Below are positions 52,678 through 61,887 of a stretch of 64,000 nucleotides of DNA, piece after piece (the stretch's first letter is position 1; each line of letters opens with the position of its first letter). Under the pieces are notes generated by a model. It was not told the DNA's origin and did not search any database. It saw only the letters and a list, made by a program, of their open reading frames with translations. The DNA comes from JAICYJ01 sp963766445. GTDB taxonomy: Bacteria > Actinomycetota > Thermoleophilia > Gaiellales > JAICJC01. The position numbers were made by a program, and so were the translations under genes. The stretch covers positions 37,606 through 101,605 of the forward strand of contig CAVXZW010000017.1 of the NCBI GenBank assembly GCA_963766445.1, read 5' to 3'.

Positions 52678-53035
52678 CGTCCACGCGTTCCTATCGGACG
52701 CGGCGAACTGGCCGCGTTGGGCAGTGGTGAACGTGCTGGCCGCCGAGCCTGCCGACGAGCCGGGTTGGTGGCGAATCGCGACGCCAGACGGCCCGGGAGA
52801 GATTCGCATTCGTGCGGACGCTGCGACGGGTGTTCTTGATCACGACTTCCGCGATCCGGACGAGCCGGGATGGATGGCAACGGTGCCGGCGCGTGCGGTC
52901 GCGAACGGCCGCGGCGCCGACTTCTTGATGACGATCTTTCAGCCGCCGCAGCTGGACGACGAGGCCTTCGATCACTGGCTCGCGGACACCGCGACCGAGT
53001 TCACCACACTCAAAGAGGTGCTCGAACGTCCGTGA
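52672..53035 (+). pseudogene. 5'-truncated SRPBCC-domain gene
   Basis: The frame reads DVHAFLSDAANWPRWAVVNV, LAAEPADEPGWWRIATPDGP, GEIRIRADAATGVLDHDF ... ADFLMTIFQPPQLDDEAFDH and LADTATEFTTLKEVLERP. This is the body of an SRPBCC (START-like) ligand-binding protein from just inside its first strand (A-P-x-E-V-H-A-F-L-S-D is the usual opening). Its own start codon and first residues are missing, and isochorismatase sequence lies directly upstream. If a +1 slip occurred at the junction the two would read as one chain; as written they do not. Confidence 0.6.
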
Positions 53036-53103
53036 GCCGGTGCCGACCGGTCGTCGGTGCCGAACTCCGCGGCATCACGTCAGCGCTGTCCGGCGGCTGA
53101 CGC

Positions 53104-53526
53104 TTACTCCCAGGCCACTGACAAGGCACCGGCAGCTTCGAGCGCCTCCGCGCGGTGGCGGTAATCGTGCATCCGCACGATCTTGCCATCGACGAGCGTG
53201 TAGACGATGGTCGCCTGTCCGCGGGCCTCATCTTCATAGCCATCGACCGGCGGGCCGATTCCGACGCCGCGCACGGACATGACGACGTGATCGCCTGCCG
53301 CGACCAACTCGATCGCCTCGACCGGCGGGACGCGGCCAACCCGCTGTCCCACCATATCGATCACCTCTTGGCGGTTGTGGCAGATCCACTCGGGCTTGAC
53401 GCCTTGGTGGACGACGTCCGGCGCAAGCCGACTGGCCATCGTCTCGAGATCGCCCCGTCGCATCGCGTCAAGCCAGTCCGCGAAGATGATCTCGATATTG
53501 CTCTCGGGTGCCCTCGGCGCCGCCAT
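53104..53526 (-). CDS. NTF2-fold / SnoaL-like protein
   Basis: A 140-residue NTF2-fold protein: IEIIFADWLDAMRRGDLETMASRLAPDVVHQGVKPEWICHNRQEVIDMV, then VEAIELVAAGDHVVMSVRGVGI and GQATIVYTLVDGKIVRMHDYRHRAEALEAAG. The terminal I-V-R-M-H-D-Y strand is typical of ketosteroid-isomerase-like proteins. TAAGCT is 6 bases before the ATG. This is the second NTF2-fold gene in the window; the two are not close in sequence. The ligand is unknown. Confidence 0.83.
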   Translation of the reverse strand: MAAPRAPESNIEIIFADWLDAMRRGDLETMASRLAPDVVHQGVKPEWICHNRQEVIDMVGQRVGRVPPVEAIELVAAGDHVVMSVRGVGIGPPVDGYEDEARGQATIVYTLVDGKIVRMHDYRHRAEALEAAGALSVAWE

Positions 53527-53532
53527 GCTTCG

Positions 53533-53538
53533 AGCTTA
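53533..53538 (-). promoter_or_regulatory. Leaderless-type -10 box (TAAGCT)
   Basis: TAAGCT ends 6 bases before the ATG at 53526, without a Shine-Dalgarno sequence. Confidence 0.38.
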
Positions 53539-53610
53539 GCCGCTTGGCGATCACCGGTCGGTAGCGGTGTGCACCGTTCACCGCCGCCGACGATTTGCGA
53601 GGATGCATCA

Positions 53611-54117
53611 ATGCACCGCGTGGCCCGTCTCGTGACCCACGCCGACGTTCGCGAGGACGCGGACGTCGGGGGCAATCCCGTGTCGGTGCCCGTCGACGTT
53701 CGCGGCTGGGCCAAGGCTCCACCCGCAGCCGATGGGGACGCTGAACCTCGTCACATTTCTGTGTCGGCGCGACACGAAGCGGTGTTGGATGATGGCAGTC
53801 GACTGCTGCTCCTTGACGATCGCGGCTGGACGGAGGAGCTGCGCGGACCCGGCGCGGACGAGATCGACGACCTCTGGGCGCTCACGCGGGAACGCGACAT
53901 CGTCGAGACCGCGCGCATGGTCGTCGGGCCGGACGAGCCGTTTGGTGGACGCTCCCAAGGCGACATGGAGGCCGACCACTGGAACGCGCTCGTGGCCAAC
54001 CTGCGTGCGCAGGGTGTCGTCGTGGAGGCCGGCCAACTGAGGCAGCTCCCTCACGAGGTCGAGCTCAGCGACCGGCTACGCGCCCGCCTCGGTCAGAGGC
54101 CTGACGGCGCGGCCTGA
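53611..54117 (+). CDS. Hypothetical protein, start uncertain
   Basis: I do not recognise the family. The coding-like part is ARHEAVLDDGSRLLLLDDRGW, RGPGADEIDDLWALTRERDI, TARMVVGPDEPFGG, HWNALVANLRAQGVVVEAGQ and LRQLPHEVELSD. The combination of an R-H-E-A-V-L-D-D-G-x-R strand pair and a helix is shared by short actinobacterial hypothetical proteins. The first 50 residues from the ATG at 53611 look less protein-like, so the real start may be the GTG near 53763. The C-terminus converges on a broken MBL fragment. Confidence 0.5.
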   Translation: MHRVARLVTHADVREDADVGGNPVSVPVDVRGWAKAPPAADGDAEPRHISVSARHEAVLDDGSRLLLLDDRGWTEELRGPGADEIDDLWALTRERDIVETARMVVGPDEPFGGRSQGDMEADHWNALVANLRAQGVVVEAGQLRQLPHEVELSDRLRARLGQRPDGAA

Positions 54118-54132
54118 GCGCGACGCTCCCGC

Positions 54133-54276
54133 AGCCTGCCGGCTTTCGACCCAGAGCAGGAGATCGTTCGGTTGCCGGCCGGAGAACACCTCGATGCCGA
54201 ACGGGAGCCGCTCACCAGCCGAAATGACGTGCGCGTCAAAAGCGCTGTCTCCAAACAGCCAGGTGACGTCGGGGGT
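54133..54276 (-). pseudogene. Fragment of an MBL-fold gene, paralogous to the one at 56 kb
   Basis: About 48 codons read TPDVTWLFGDSAFDAHVISA, GERLPFGIEVFSGRQPNDLL, LWVESRQ. They align with VFLAGERLPIGVEARPGMEPNDLVLWIEG of the gene at 55945-56591 (AGERLP-GxEV/AxxGxxPNDLxLW shared). Nothing recognisable of the rest of the MBL fold flanks it, so both ends are lost. The neighbouring frame at about 54310-54390 (VAVAVGVAFDADGCVLLART) looks like a piece of another unidentified protein. Confidence 0.6.
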
Positions 54277-54492
54277 CCTATCGATTGCTCCCCATATGTT
54301 GTCCTGGCCAGCAGCACGCATCCATCGGCGTCGAACGCGACGCCAACCGCAACGGCAACGGATTGAGAAGGCACCGCCCCGGACGGTACCAGCCGCCACC
54401 GCACAGAGATGCTAAGCGTCCCTCGCCCCCACCCGTGTCCTTCGCCTGTGCGAGAATCCGACGGCGATCGCTGGCATTGGAGGTTCGGTGAG

Positions 54493-55005
54493 GTGAGAGA
54501 CGCGCTCTACGTCGTCGGGGGACTGGCGATCGTCGTGTTCTTCATCGTCCGCCAGCTCCGCAGCGACCGGTTCGAGCAGCGCTCGCTGATCTTCCCGATC
54601 GGTCTCGGCATCTACGGAGCCGTGATCCTGAACGGCACGTCCAAGCACCACCCTGTCACCGCGGCATCGGCGGGACTGCTCGGCCTGAGCGCCGCGGCGT
54701 CCCTCGCGTTCGGCGTGATTCGAGGGCGCACGATCGAGCTGTTCGAACGAGACGGGGAGCTGTGGGAACGCGCGACGTGGGCCACCATCGCGGGGTGGAT
54801 CGGCCTGCTCGTGACACGCATCGCCCTCATCGCCGCCGCGACGATCGTGGGCGCGAGCCTCGCCGCGTCCCCCTCGTCGATCCCGCTCATGCTGGCGATA
54901 ACGCTTGCGGCCCAGATGATCGTGGTGGGTCAGCGTGCCAGGGAAACCGGTGTCGCGATCCCGGCTCGTTCGAGACGCAGGCGGCCGCGCAGAGCTGTTC
55001 GATGA
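54493..55005 (+). CDS. Membrane protein of unknown function
   Basis: A 170-residue protein from the GTG at 54493 with four to five helices: ALYVVGGLAIVVFFIVRQL, SLIFPIGLGIYGAVIL, AASAGLLGLSAAASLAFGVIRG, ATIAGWIGLLVTRIALIAAATIVGASLA and IPLMLAITLAAQMIVV, and a basic C-terminal tail. The short charged loops (RGRTIELFERDGELWER) recall CcdC/DUF1453-like membrane proteins. GAGG just precedes the start. It lies between gene fragments. Confidence 0.65.
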   Translation: MRDALYVVGGLAIVVFFIVRQLRSDRFEQRSLIFPIGLGIYGAVILNGTSKHHPVTAASAGLLGLSAAASLAFGVIRGRTIELFERDGELWERATWATIAGWIGLLVTRIALIAAATIVGASLAASPSSIPLMLAITLAAQMIVVGQRARETGVAIPARSRRRRPRRAVR

Positions 55006-55010
55006 GCTGA

Positions 55011-55934
55011 TCAGCGAAGCATCGGCACGACGCGTTCGCGGAACAGCTCGAGCTGCCTGACCTCGTCGCGCAGGGGCCACACGAACAGCCGCTGCGCGCC
55101 CGCATCTGCGAAGGCTGCGATGCGCTCGGCGCACACCTCGGCGGGACCGATCGGCAGCGACAGCGAGCGCAGCTCCTCCACCGGCCGTCGGAGCAGCGGG
55201 GCGAGCACATCGGCGAGCATGCGCTCGGCGCTGCGAATGTCGTCGGTCACGTACAGCCAGGCCGTCGCGATGGCGTTCGGGACCGGCTCCGCCCTCCCCT
55301 CCTTGAGCAGTGCCGCTGCCAGGCGCGTGACTCCTTCGCGGAAGCGCTGGGGCGTGGTGTTGTATGCGGACGCGAGCCAGCCGTCGCCGGTTCGCGCCAC
55401 CCGTCGCAGGCCGGCCGGTGAGCCCCAGGTGGCGACCCAGATCGGCGGAGTCGGCCGCTGCGCCGGCCGTGGCTCGAGATCTATGCCACGAGAGGAATAG
55501 AAGGCGCCCTCGAAGGCCTGATCGCCTGCGAGCAGCGCGCGCAGCGTGAGGATGGCCTCACCGAAGCGCGGCCAGCGCTCATCGAAGGAGATGCCCGCCG
55601 CCGCATAGTCACGGGCGGACGACCCCGGGCCGACGCCGATCACCAGGCGGCCATCCGACAGGATGTCGATCGCGGCGAGCGTCTTTGCGAGCGGCGCCGG
55701 GCCGCGGATCACCGGCAGGCTCACGGTGGTGGCGAGCGTCATGTCCTGCGACTCCGCGATGACCGCCGCAAGCGCGGTTGGGCCATCCAGCCACGGTCTG
55801 GCGAAGAGCAGATGGTCGTTGGCGCACACGTAGCGGTAGCCGAGACCGGCTGCGTTTTTCGCATAGGCCTTGAGTCCGGGGAGCGAGGCTCGTGTGCCGA
55901 AGTCGATCAGCGGCAGATGGGCGCCGAAGTCCAC
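55011..55934 (-). CDS. LLM-class flavin-dependent oxidoreductase
   Basis: Bacterial-luciferase-like monooxygenase or F420-dependent oxidoreductase of about 307 residues. The TIM-barrel landmarks are KNAAGLGYRYVCANDHLLF, MTLATTVSLPVIRGPAPLAKTLAAIDILSDGRLVIGVGPG, PRPAQRPTPPIWVATWGSPAGLRRVARTGDGWLAS and DAGAQRLFVWPL. These suit F420-using actinobacterial members, but the cofactor cannot be settled from sequence alone. I chose the GTG at 55934 (VDFGAHLPLIDFG) because TAGGGT lies 7 bases upstream; the GTG at 55943 overlaps that box. Confidence 0.88.
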   Translation of the reverse strand: MDFGAHLPLIDFGTRASLPGLKAYAKNAAGLGYRYVCANDHLLFARPWLDGPTALAAVIAESQDMTLATTVSLPVIRGPAPLAKTLAAIDILSDGRLVIGVGPGSSARDYAAAGISFDERWPRFGEAILTLRALLAGDQAFEGAFYSSRGIDLEPRPAQRPTPPIWVATWGSPAGLRRVARTGDGWLASAYNTTPQRFREGVTRLAAALLKEGRAEPVPNAIATAWLYVTDDIRSAERMLADVLAPLLRRPVEELRSLSLPIGPAEVCAERIAAFADAGAQRLFVWPLRDEVRQLELFRERVVPMLR

Positions 55935-55941
55935 CCCTGCC

Positions 55942-55947
55942 ACCCTA
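55942..55947 (-). promoter_or_regulatory. Leaderless-type -10 box for the LLM oxidoreductase (TAGGGT)
   Basis: TAGGGT ends 7 bases before the GTG at 55934 and overlaps the stop codon of the upstream MBL gene. Confidence 0.38.
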
Positions 55948-56591
55948 ACGTCCCACCGCTTGCGAGGGGGCGAGGCCGCCGCTCGCCGACCTAGGACGCG
56001 CGCGCTCCAGGGCGGCCCGATCGGCGGGCGCGCCGCGCGTCGGCAGCACCAGCTCGACCGGCAGGTCGAGCAGCGGCTGCAACGTCTCCAGGATCTGCTG
56101 CCGGCGAGACGCCCTTGTTCGCCCAGTCGGCCGGGAACTCGAGCCCGTTACCGCGATCGATCAGCGTGTCACCGGCGACCAGCGCACCCTGCCCCCTCGA
56201 TCCACAGCACGAGGTCGTTCGGCTCCATCCCCGGGCGGGCCTCGACGCCGATCGGCAAGCGCTCGCCGGCCAGGAACACCTGGCCCAGCAGCGGGTCAGG
56301 ATCGCCGTCATCGGGCAGCGGCATGTGCAGCGTCGCGCCGAACCGCTCGATCAGCTTGCGGGTGTCGCGCCGGTGCCATGGGCACGTCAGCACGATCACC
56401 ACCTCGCGGCCGTCGGCCATGTCCTCGACCTGCTCCGGCGGCGCGGTCGGGTCGATCAGCAGCAGCCGCGTGCCGTCGTCGATCGCGTAGGACGAGACCT
56501 CCGGCCCCCAGTCCTCCGTGGCCACGTCCTCGGGCGTCCACTCAGGATGCTCGGCCTCCCACCACCACAGACCCGGTCTCAGCTCCTGCAC
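55945..56591 (-). CDS. MBL-fold metallo-hydrolase-like protein, two +1 breaks, atypical metal motif
   Basis: Metallo-beta-lactamase-fold protein of about 214 residues. It opens LRPGLWWWEAEHPEWTPEDV ... SYAIDDGTRLLLIDPTAP. The position of the usual HxHxDH reads VLTCPWHRRDTRKLIERF, with only one histidine. It continues VFLAGERLPIGVEARPGMEP, ALVAGDTLIDRGNGLEF and, after a second break, QQILETLQPLLDLPVELVLP-TRG. Extra bases lie near 56194 and 56105. The family normally binds two zincs; here most ligands are replaced, so hydrolase activity is doubtful. A fragment of a paralogue lies at 54.2 kb. Confidence 0.72.
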
Positions 56592-56600
56592 GCGGGCATG

Positions 56601-56771
56601 CTACGCCGCTCGTGGCCTGCGTGCCCGCATGCCCAGGAAGATCGGCAGTGCCTCGTACTCCGGCTGCTGCCCAGCGAGTAGCGCGGAGGCCACGGGCTCG
56701 GCGACCGCCTCGATCGCGAACCCGGTCGCGATCAGGGCGTGCCGGCTCGACCATTTCGGGAGGTCGCTCAT
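56601..56771 (-). pseudogene. C-terminal remnant of a SAM-dependent methyltransferase
   Basis: A 56-codon frame: MSDLPKWSSRHALIATGFAI, EAVAEPVASALLAGQQPEYE, ALPIFLGMRARRPRAA. The W-S-S/T-x-x-A...G-F-x-I-E-x-V-x-E-P pattern followed by P-x-F-L-x-x-R-A-x-K/R-P is the last strand pair of class I methyltransferases. The SAM-binding N-terminal domain is missing because ClpX ends at 56808. It is either a truncated gene or a very short unrelated ORF. Confidence 0.5.
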
Positions 56772-56807
56772 GTCCTCAGCGCTCCCGGCGGCCGGACGCG
56801 AGGTCGG

Positions 56808-58087
<1,280 letters not shown>

Positions 58088-58088
<1 letters not shown>

Positions 58089-58672
58089 CAGTGCTTGTCG
58101 ATCACCCGGTCGATGATCCCATACTCGACCGCCTCGGGGGCGCTCATGAAGTAATCGCGCTCGGTGTCGCGCGTGACCTTCTCGAGCGACTGCTCGGTGT
58201 GGTTGGCGATGATCTGATCCAGCCGCTTGCGGATGTCGATGATCTCGCGCGCGTGGATCTCGATGTCGGTGGCCTGGCCCTGGAACCCGGACGAGACCTG
58301 GTGGATCAGGATCTTGGCGTTGGGCAGCGCCATCCGCTTGCCCTTGGTGCCGCCGGCCAGAAGCAGCGCGCCCATGCTCATCGCGATGCCGACGCAGATG
58401 GTGGACACGTCCGGCTTGATGAACTGCATCGTGTCGTAGACGGCGAGGCCGGAGTAGACGCTGCCGCCGGGCGAGTTGATGTAGATCGAGATGTCCTTGT
58501 CGGGATCCTCAGACTCCAGGTGCAGCAGCTGCGCCACGATCAGGTTTGCGATCTGATCGTCGATGGGCGTGCCCAAAAAGACGATCCGCTCGTTCAAGAG
58601 CCGCGAGTAGATGTCAAACGAGCGCTCGCCGCGCGAGGTCTGCTCGATCACCATGGGAATCAGTGGGCTCAC
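58088..58672 (-). CDS. clpP: ATP-dependent Clp protease proteolytic subunit
   Basis: Serine peptidase barrel of the ClpXP protease. The 194-residue product has the catalytic serine in ICVGIAMSMGALLLAGG, histidine in RMALPNAKILIHQVSSG and aspartate in DTERDYFMSAPEAVEYGIID. The start SPLIPMVIEQTSRGERSFDIYSRLLNERIVFLG is standard and has no long propeptide. It lies between tig (10 bases upstream) and clpX (1-base overlap), so the three are one operon. Confidence 0.97.
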
Positions 58673-58682
58673 TCGGGTTCTC

Positions 58683-60092
58683 CTATTCGCCGGGCGGCTC
58701 GGCTGAGCCGGGTGTCCAGATCTTTGGGGGATTTGCGGCCGCGGCCTCGGATTCCTGCTCCGGGGTCCACAGCTTCTCTCGCGCCTCGGCCTGCTCGGGC
58801 GAGATCTCCTTGGCGTTCTCGACCACGATGTCGAGCGCTTTCTGCAGCCGCAGATCGATCCGCAGCGAGGTCAGCGTGACGGGGTCTGCCATCAGCCGCT
58901 CCACCATCTCGTCGGGGTTCTGCCCGTCCTGGGTGGACTGCTCGCGGATGAAGGCCTCGATCATCTCGTCGGTGATCTCGACGTTTTCTGCGTCGGCAAC
59001 TGCCTCCAGCGCGAGGTCCTTGGCGACGCCGTCCTCGGCCTGCGGCCGCATCGAGGCGACGATCTCCTCGGCGCTCTGGCCGGTCAGCCGCAGGTAGTCG
59101 GACATCTCCATCCCCCGCGCCGCCAGCGACTCCAGCATGCTGCGGGTCATCTCCGACATGCGGCTGCGCACGAGCGCCTCGGGCAGCTCGCTGGTCAGCT
59201 GCTTGGCAAGGTCGTCCAGCACGGTCGTGCGGAAGATGCGGTTCGACTCCTCGGTCAGCGCCTCCTCGAAGCGCGACGTGATGTCGGCCTCGAGCTCCTT
59301 CAGGGTGTCGAACTCGCTGACCGACTTGGCGAACTCGTCGTCCAGGTCGGGCAGCAGCCGCTCCTTGACGTCCTTCATGGTGACGTCGAAGCTGGCCTCC
59401 TTGCCGGCCAGGTGCTCGGCCGGGTAGTCCGCCGGGAAGGTGACGGCGACGTCGCGCTGCTCTCCGGCCTTCATGCCGGTCAGGCCGTTCTCGAGGTCGC
59501 CGATCAGGCGCCCCTCGCCCAGCTCGATGCCGTAGTCGGTGCCGCTGCCGCCCTCGAACGGCGTGCCGTCCATCGAGCCGGCGAAGTCGATCACCACGAA
59601 GTCGCCCTGCTCGGCGCCGCGCTCGACCGGGTTCAGCTCGGCCACGGTCAGCTGCAGACGCTGCAGCTCGCCGTCGATCCCCTCGCGCGGCACCTCGACG
59701 GGCGCGCGCACGCCGGTCAAGCCCTTGTAGGAGCTGACCGTGGGGCGCGGCTTCACCTCGACCTCGGCCTTGAAGTGGAACGTCTCGCCCTCGACCGGCT
59801 GGTCTGACCAGTCGATGGTAGGACGGTCGACGGGGTCGATGCCGGACACGGCCACGGCCCGCCGGTACCAGGCCGACAGGTGGTGCTCCAGCGCCTCCTC
59901 GATCACGGCGTCGCGCCCGATCCGCTGCATGACGAGGCCCTTGGGAGCCTTGCCCTTGCGGAATCCGGGCAGGCGCACCGATCGCGAGAGGTCGTCGAGC
60001 GCGTGGTCGAAGGCGTGGTCGACATCGTCGGCCGGCACCTCGACCGTCAGCCGAACGCGGTTGGAATCAAGCTCTTCGAGTTGAGTCTTCAT
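58683..60092 (-). CDS. tig: Trigger factor
   Basis: Ribosome-bound chaperone and prolyl isomerase of 469 residues. The ribosome-binding domain carries SVRLPGFRKGKAPKGLV (GFRxGxxP signature). The FKBP domain is GAEQGDFVVIDFAGSMDGTPFEGG ... LIGDLENGLTGMKAGEQRDVAVTFPADYP. The C-terminal helical domain spans DDEFAKSVSEFDTLKELEADI to LQKALDIVVENAKEI. A short acidic tail ends the protein. The ATG at 60092 begins the domain directly; the longer open frame upstream is noise. First gene of tig-clpP-clpX. Confidence 0.96.
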   Translation of the reverse strand: MKTQLEELDSNRVRLTVEVPADDVDHAFDHALDDLSRSVRLPGFRKGKAPKGLVMQRIGRDAVIEEALEHHLSAWYRRAVAVSGIDPVDRPTIDWSDQPVEGETFHFKAEVEVKPRPTVSSYKGLTGVRAPVEVPREGIDGELQRLQLTVAELNPVERGAEQGDFVVIDFAGSMDGTPFEGGSGTDYGIELGEGRLIGDLENGLTGMKAGEQRDVAVTFPADYPAEHLAGKEASFDVTMKDVKERLLPDLDDEFAKSVSEFDTLKELEADITSRFEEALTEESNRIFRTTVLDDLAKQLTSELPEALVRSRMSEMTRSMLESLAARGMEMSDYLRLTGQSAEEIVASMRPQAEDGVAKDLALEAVADAENVEITDEMIEAFIREQSTQDGQNPDEMVERLMADPVTLTSLRIDLRLQKALDIVVENAKEISPEQAEAREKLWTPEQESEAAAANPPKIWTPGSAEPPGE

Positions 60093-60199
60093 AAGGCGGG
60101 CGATCGGCGGCCGCCACGAGGGCAGCGCGCGGCGACCTTCTAACCTTAGTCGTAGGCAGACAGGTGCGCCACCGCGGCGAGGGCGGTTCGCCGGGTTGG

Positions 60200-60205
60200 T
60201 AGTGT
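60200..60205 (+). promoter_or_regulatory. Leaderless-type -10 box for DUF202 gene (TAGTGT)
   Basis: TAGTGT ends 7 bases before the ATG at 60213, which favours that start over the GTG at 60210. Confidence 0.38.
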
Positions 60206-60212
60206 CACTGTG

Positions 60213-60581
60213 ATGCAGGAGCGCCGACGGTTCGACGATGCCCAGGATGCCACCAGGCGCACGCGGCTGGCCAACGAGCGCACCTACCTGGCCTGGTGGC
60301 GCACCGGCCTCACGGCGCTGGCGGTCAGCCTGGCGGCGGGCAAGGTGGTGCCACAGCTGAGCAACGCCCAGCGCACCTGGCCCTATCAGGTGATCGGGGC
60401 CGGCTTCGCGGTGATCGGGATCGCCTGCATCGCCTACGCCCTGCGCCGCGAGCGGAAGGTCGAGGCTGCGCTGATGCACGGCGACTTCGTGCCACCGGAC
60501 AGGATGTGGACGCTGGCCATGACCGTGGCCGGCGTGCTGCTTGGGCTGTTCACGCTGGTGCTGATGGCGTTCAACACCTAG
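60213..60581 (+). CDS. DUF202 family membrane protein
   Basis: A 122-residue protein with the DUF202 signature RTRLANERTYLAWWRTGLTALAVSLAAGKVVP (N-E-R-T-Y/F-L-A-W-x-R-T) in helix 1, then VIGAGFAVIGIACIAYALR and LAMTVAGVLLGLFTLVLMAF. Three helices in all. Function unknown; YidH-like members are common in actinobacteria. It is divergent from tig. Confidence 0.88.
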   Translation: MQERRRFDDAQDATRRTRLANERTYLAWWRTGLTALAVSLAAGKVVPQLSNAQRTWPYQVIGAGFAVIGIACIAYALRRERKVEAALMHGDFVPPDRMWTLAMTVAGVLLGLFTLVLMAFNT

Positions 60582-60882
60582 CCGGTATGCCTATCGAGGA
60601 CGGTTTCGTCACGCGCTCCTACCGCGGGTCACGCCTCTCACTCAGCTGCGCAACACCGGGCGCGATCTTAACGGTGTCAAACCCCGACTCGGGCGGCGTG
60701 GGCGGTCCGGCACGGTTCGTGACGGGTCGTTACCCGGCGGTGACGCGCACCAGCATGGTTGTGCGGTCGTCGATCCGGAGCCGTGATGTCTGTAGCAGCC
60801 TCGCTGTGCGGATCGTTGCGTTCGGCCGCGGGATCGTCGCGAAGTCGTGAGCTTCGTTGCACCATTCAGGCTCATGTGGCGG
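60582..60882. other. Spacer with no supportable gene
   Basis: The 301 bases between DUF202 and panE contain short frames on both strands with arginine/serine-rich, non-protein-like translations. I see no repeat, RNA or promoter that I can support. Confidence 0.5.
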
Positions 60883-61887
60883 TCACGGCGGCGCAACGCC
60901 GGATGCCCCCACCGCCCCGGCGTCGCGCAGCTGCTCAAGCGCCGCGGTCAGCTCGCTCAGGGCGATCAGGTTCGGCGCCGGGGTGCCGGTCATCGCGGCC
61001 ACCTCGACCACGGCGTCCACCATGCAGCCCAGCTCCAGCCGCTTCCCGGCCTCGAAGTCCTGCAGCATCGAGGTGCGATGGTCACCGACCGCCAGCCCCG
61101 CCTCCAGCCGGCGGTCGATCGAGATCGGCAGCTCGACTCCGACCGATGCGGCCACGGCCGCGCACTCCTCCATCACGATCCGGATGTAGGCCAGCGCGCG
61201 CTGTGACCCGCGCAGCGCACCCATGGTCGAGCGGGTGATGGTCGTGATCGGGTTGAAGGCGGCGTTGCCGACCAGCTTCAGCCAGATCTGACGGCGCAGC
61301 TGCTCGTCGAACGAGCACTTGAGCCCCGCCGCGACCAGCGCCTGGGAGATCTCGCCGCAGCGCTCGGTGGCGACCCCGTCGGGCGTGCCGATGGTGAAGC
61401 GCGTGCCCTCGATGTGGCGGATCACGCCCGGCTCCACGATCTCGGTCGAGCAGTACACGACGCAGCCGACGATGCGCTCGGTCGCGATCGAGCGGCTGAT
61501 CACGCCGCCGGGATCGACGCTCTCGAGCGTGCGCCCGGCGAGCGGGCCGTCCTGCCCCTGGAAGTACCACCACGGCAGCCCGTTCTGGGCGGGCACGACC
61601 ACGGCGCCCGGCCGCAGGCGCTCGCCGATCGCCGGTGCCAGCTCGGGCAGGCTGTGAGCCTTCAGGCCGATCACGATCACGTCGGCCTCGGCCAGCGCGT
61701 CGATGTCGGCGGTGGCGGCCGGGTGGCTGGTGAAGTCGCCGCGCGGGCTCTGCACCCGCACGCCGTGCTCGATCATCGCCTGCAGGTGCGGGCCGCGGGC
61801 GATCAGCGTGACGTCGCTGCCCGCCTGCGCCAGGGCGGCGCCCAGGTAGGCGCCGATCGCCCCGGCGCCGAGCACCGCGAACCTCAC
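60883..61887 (-). CDS. panE: 2-dehydropantoate 2-reductase family protein
   Basis: NADPH-dependent ketopantoate reductase, pantothenate (CoA) pathway. The Rossmann opening RFAVLGAGAIGAYLGAALAQAGSDVTLIARG is followed by VIVIGLKAHSLPEL, VVPAQNGLPWW, the substrate region IWLKLVGNAAFNPITTITRSTMG (catalytic Lys) and FEAGKRLELGCMVDAVVEVAAMTGTPAPNLIALSELTAAL. 334 residues. Its neighbour is an acyl-CoA synthetase with a 4-base overlap, so it may serve another 2-keto acid; many actinobacteria hold several paralogues. Confidence 0.88.
   Translation of the reverse strand: MRFAVLGAGAIGAYLGAALAQAGSDVTLIARGPHLQAMIEHGVRVQSPRGDFTSHPAATADIDALAEADVIVIGLKAHSLPELAPAIGERLRPGAVVVPAQNGLPWWYFQGQDGPLAGRTLESVDPGGVISRSIATERIVGCVVYCSTEIVEPGVIRHIEGTRFTIGTPDGVATERCGEISQALVAAGLKCSFDEQLRRQIWLKLVGNAAFNPITTITRSTMGALRGSQRALAYIRIVMEECAAVAASVGVELPISIDRRLEAGLAVGDHRTSMLQDFEAGKRLELGCMVDAVVEVAAMTGTPAPNLIALSELTAALEQLRDAGAVGASGVAPP

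Noticed and set aside
52616..53035. A functional isochorismatase-SRPBCC fusion enzyme
   Set aside because: Each half lacks essential parts and the frames do not join as sequenced.
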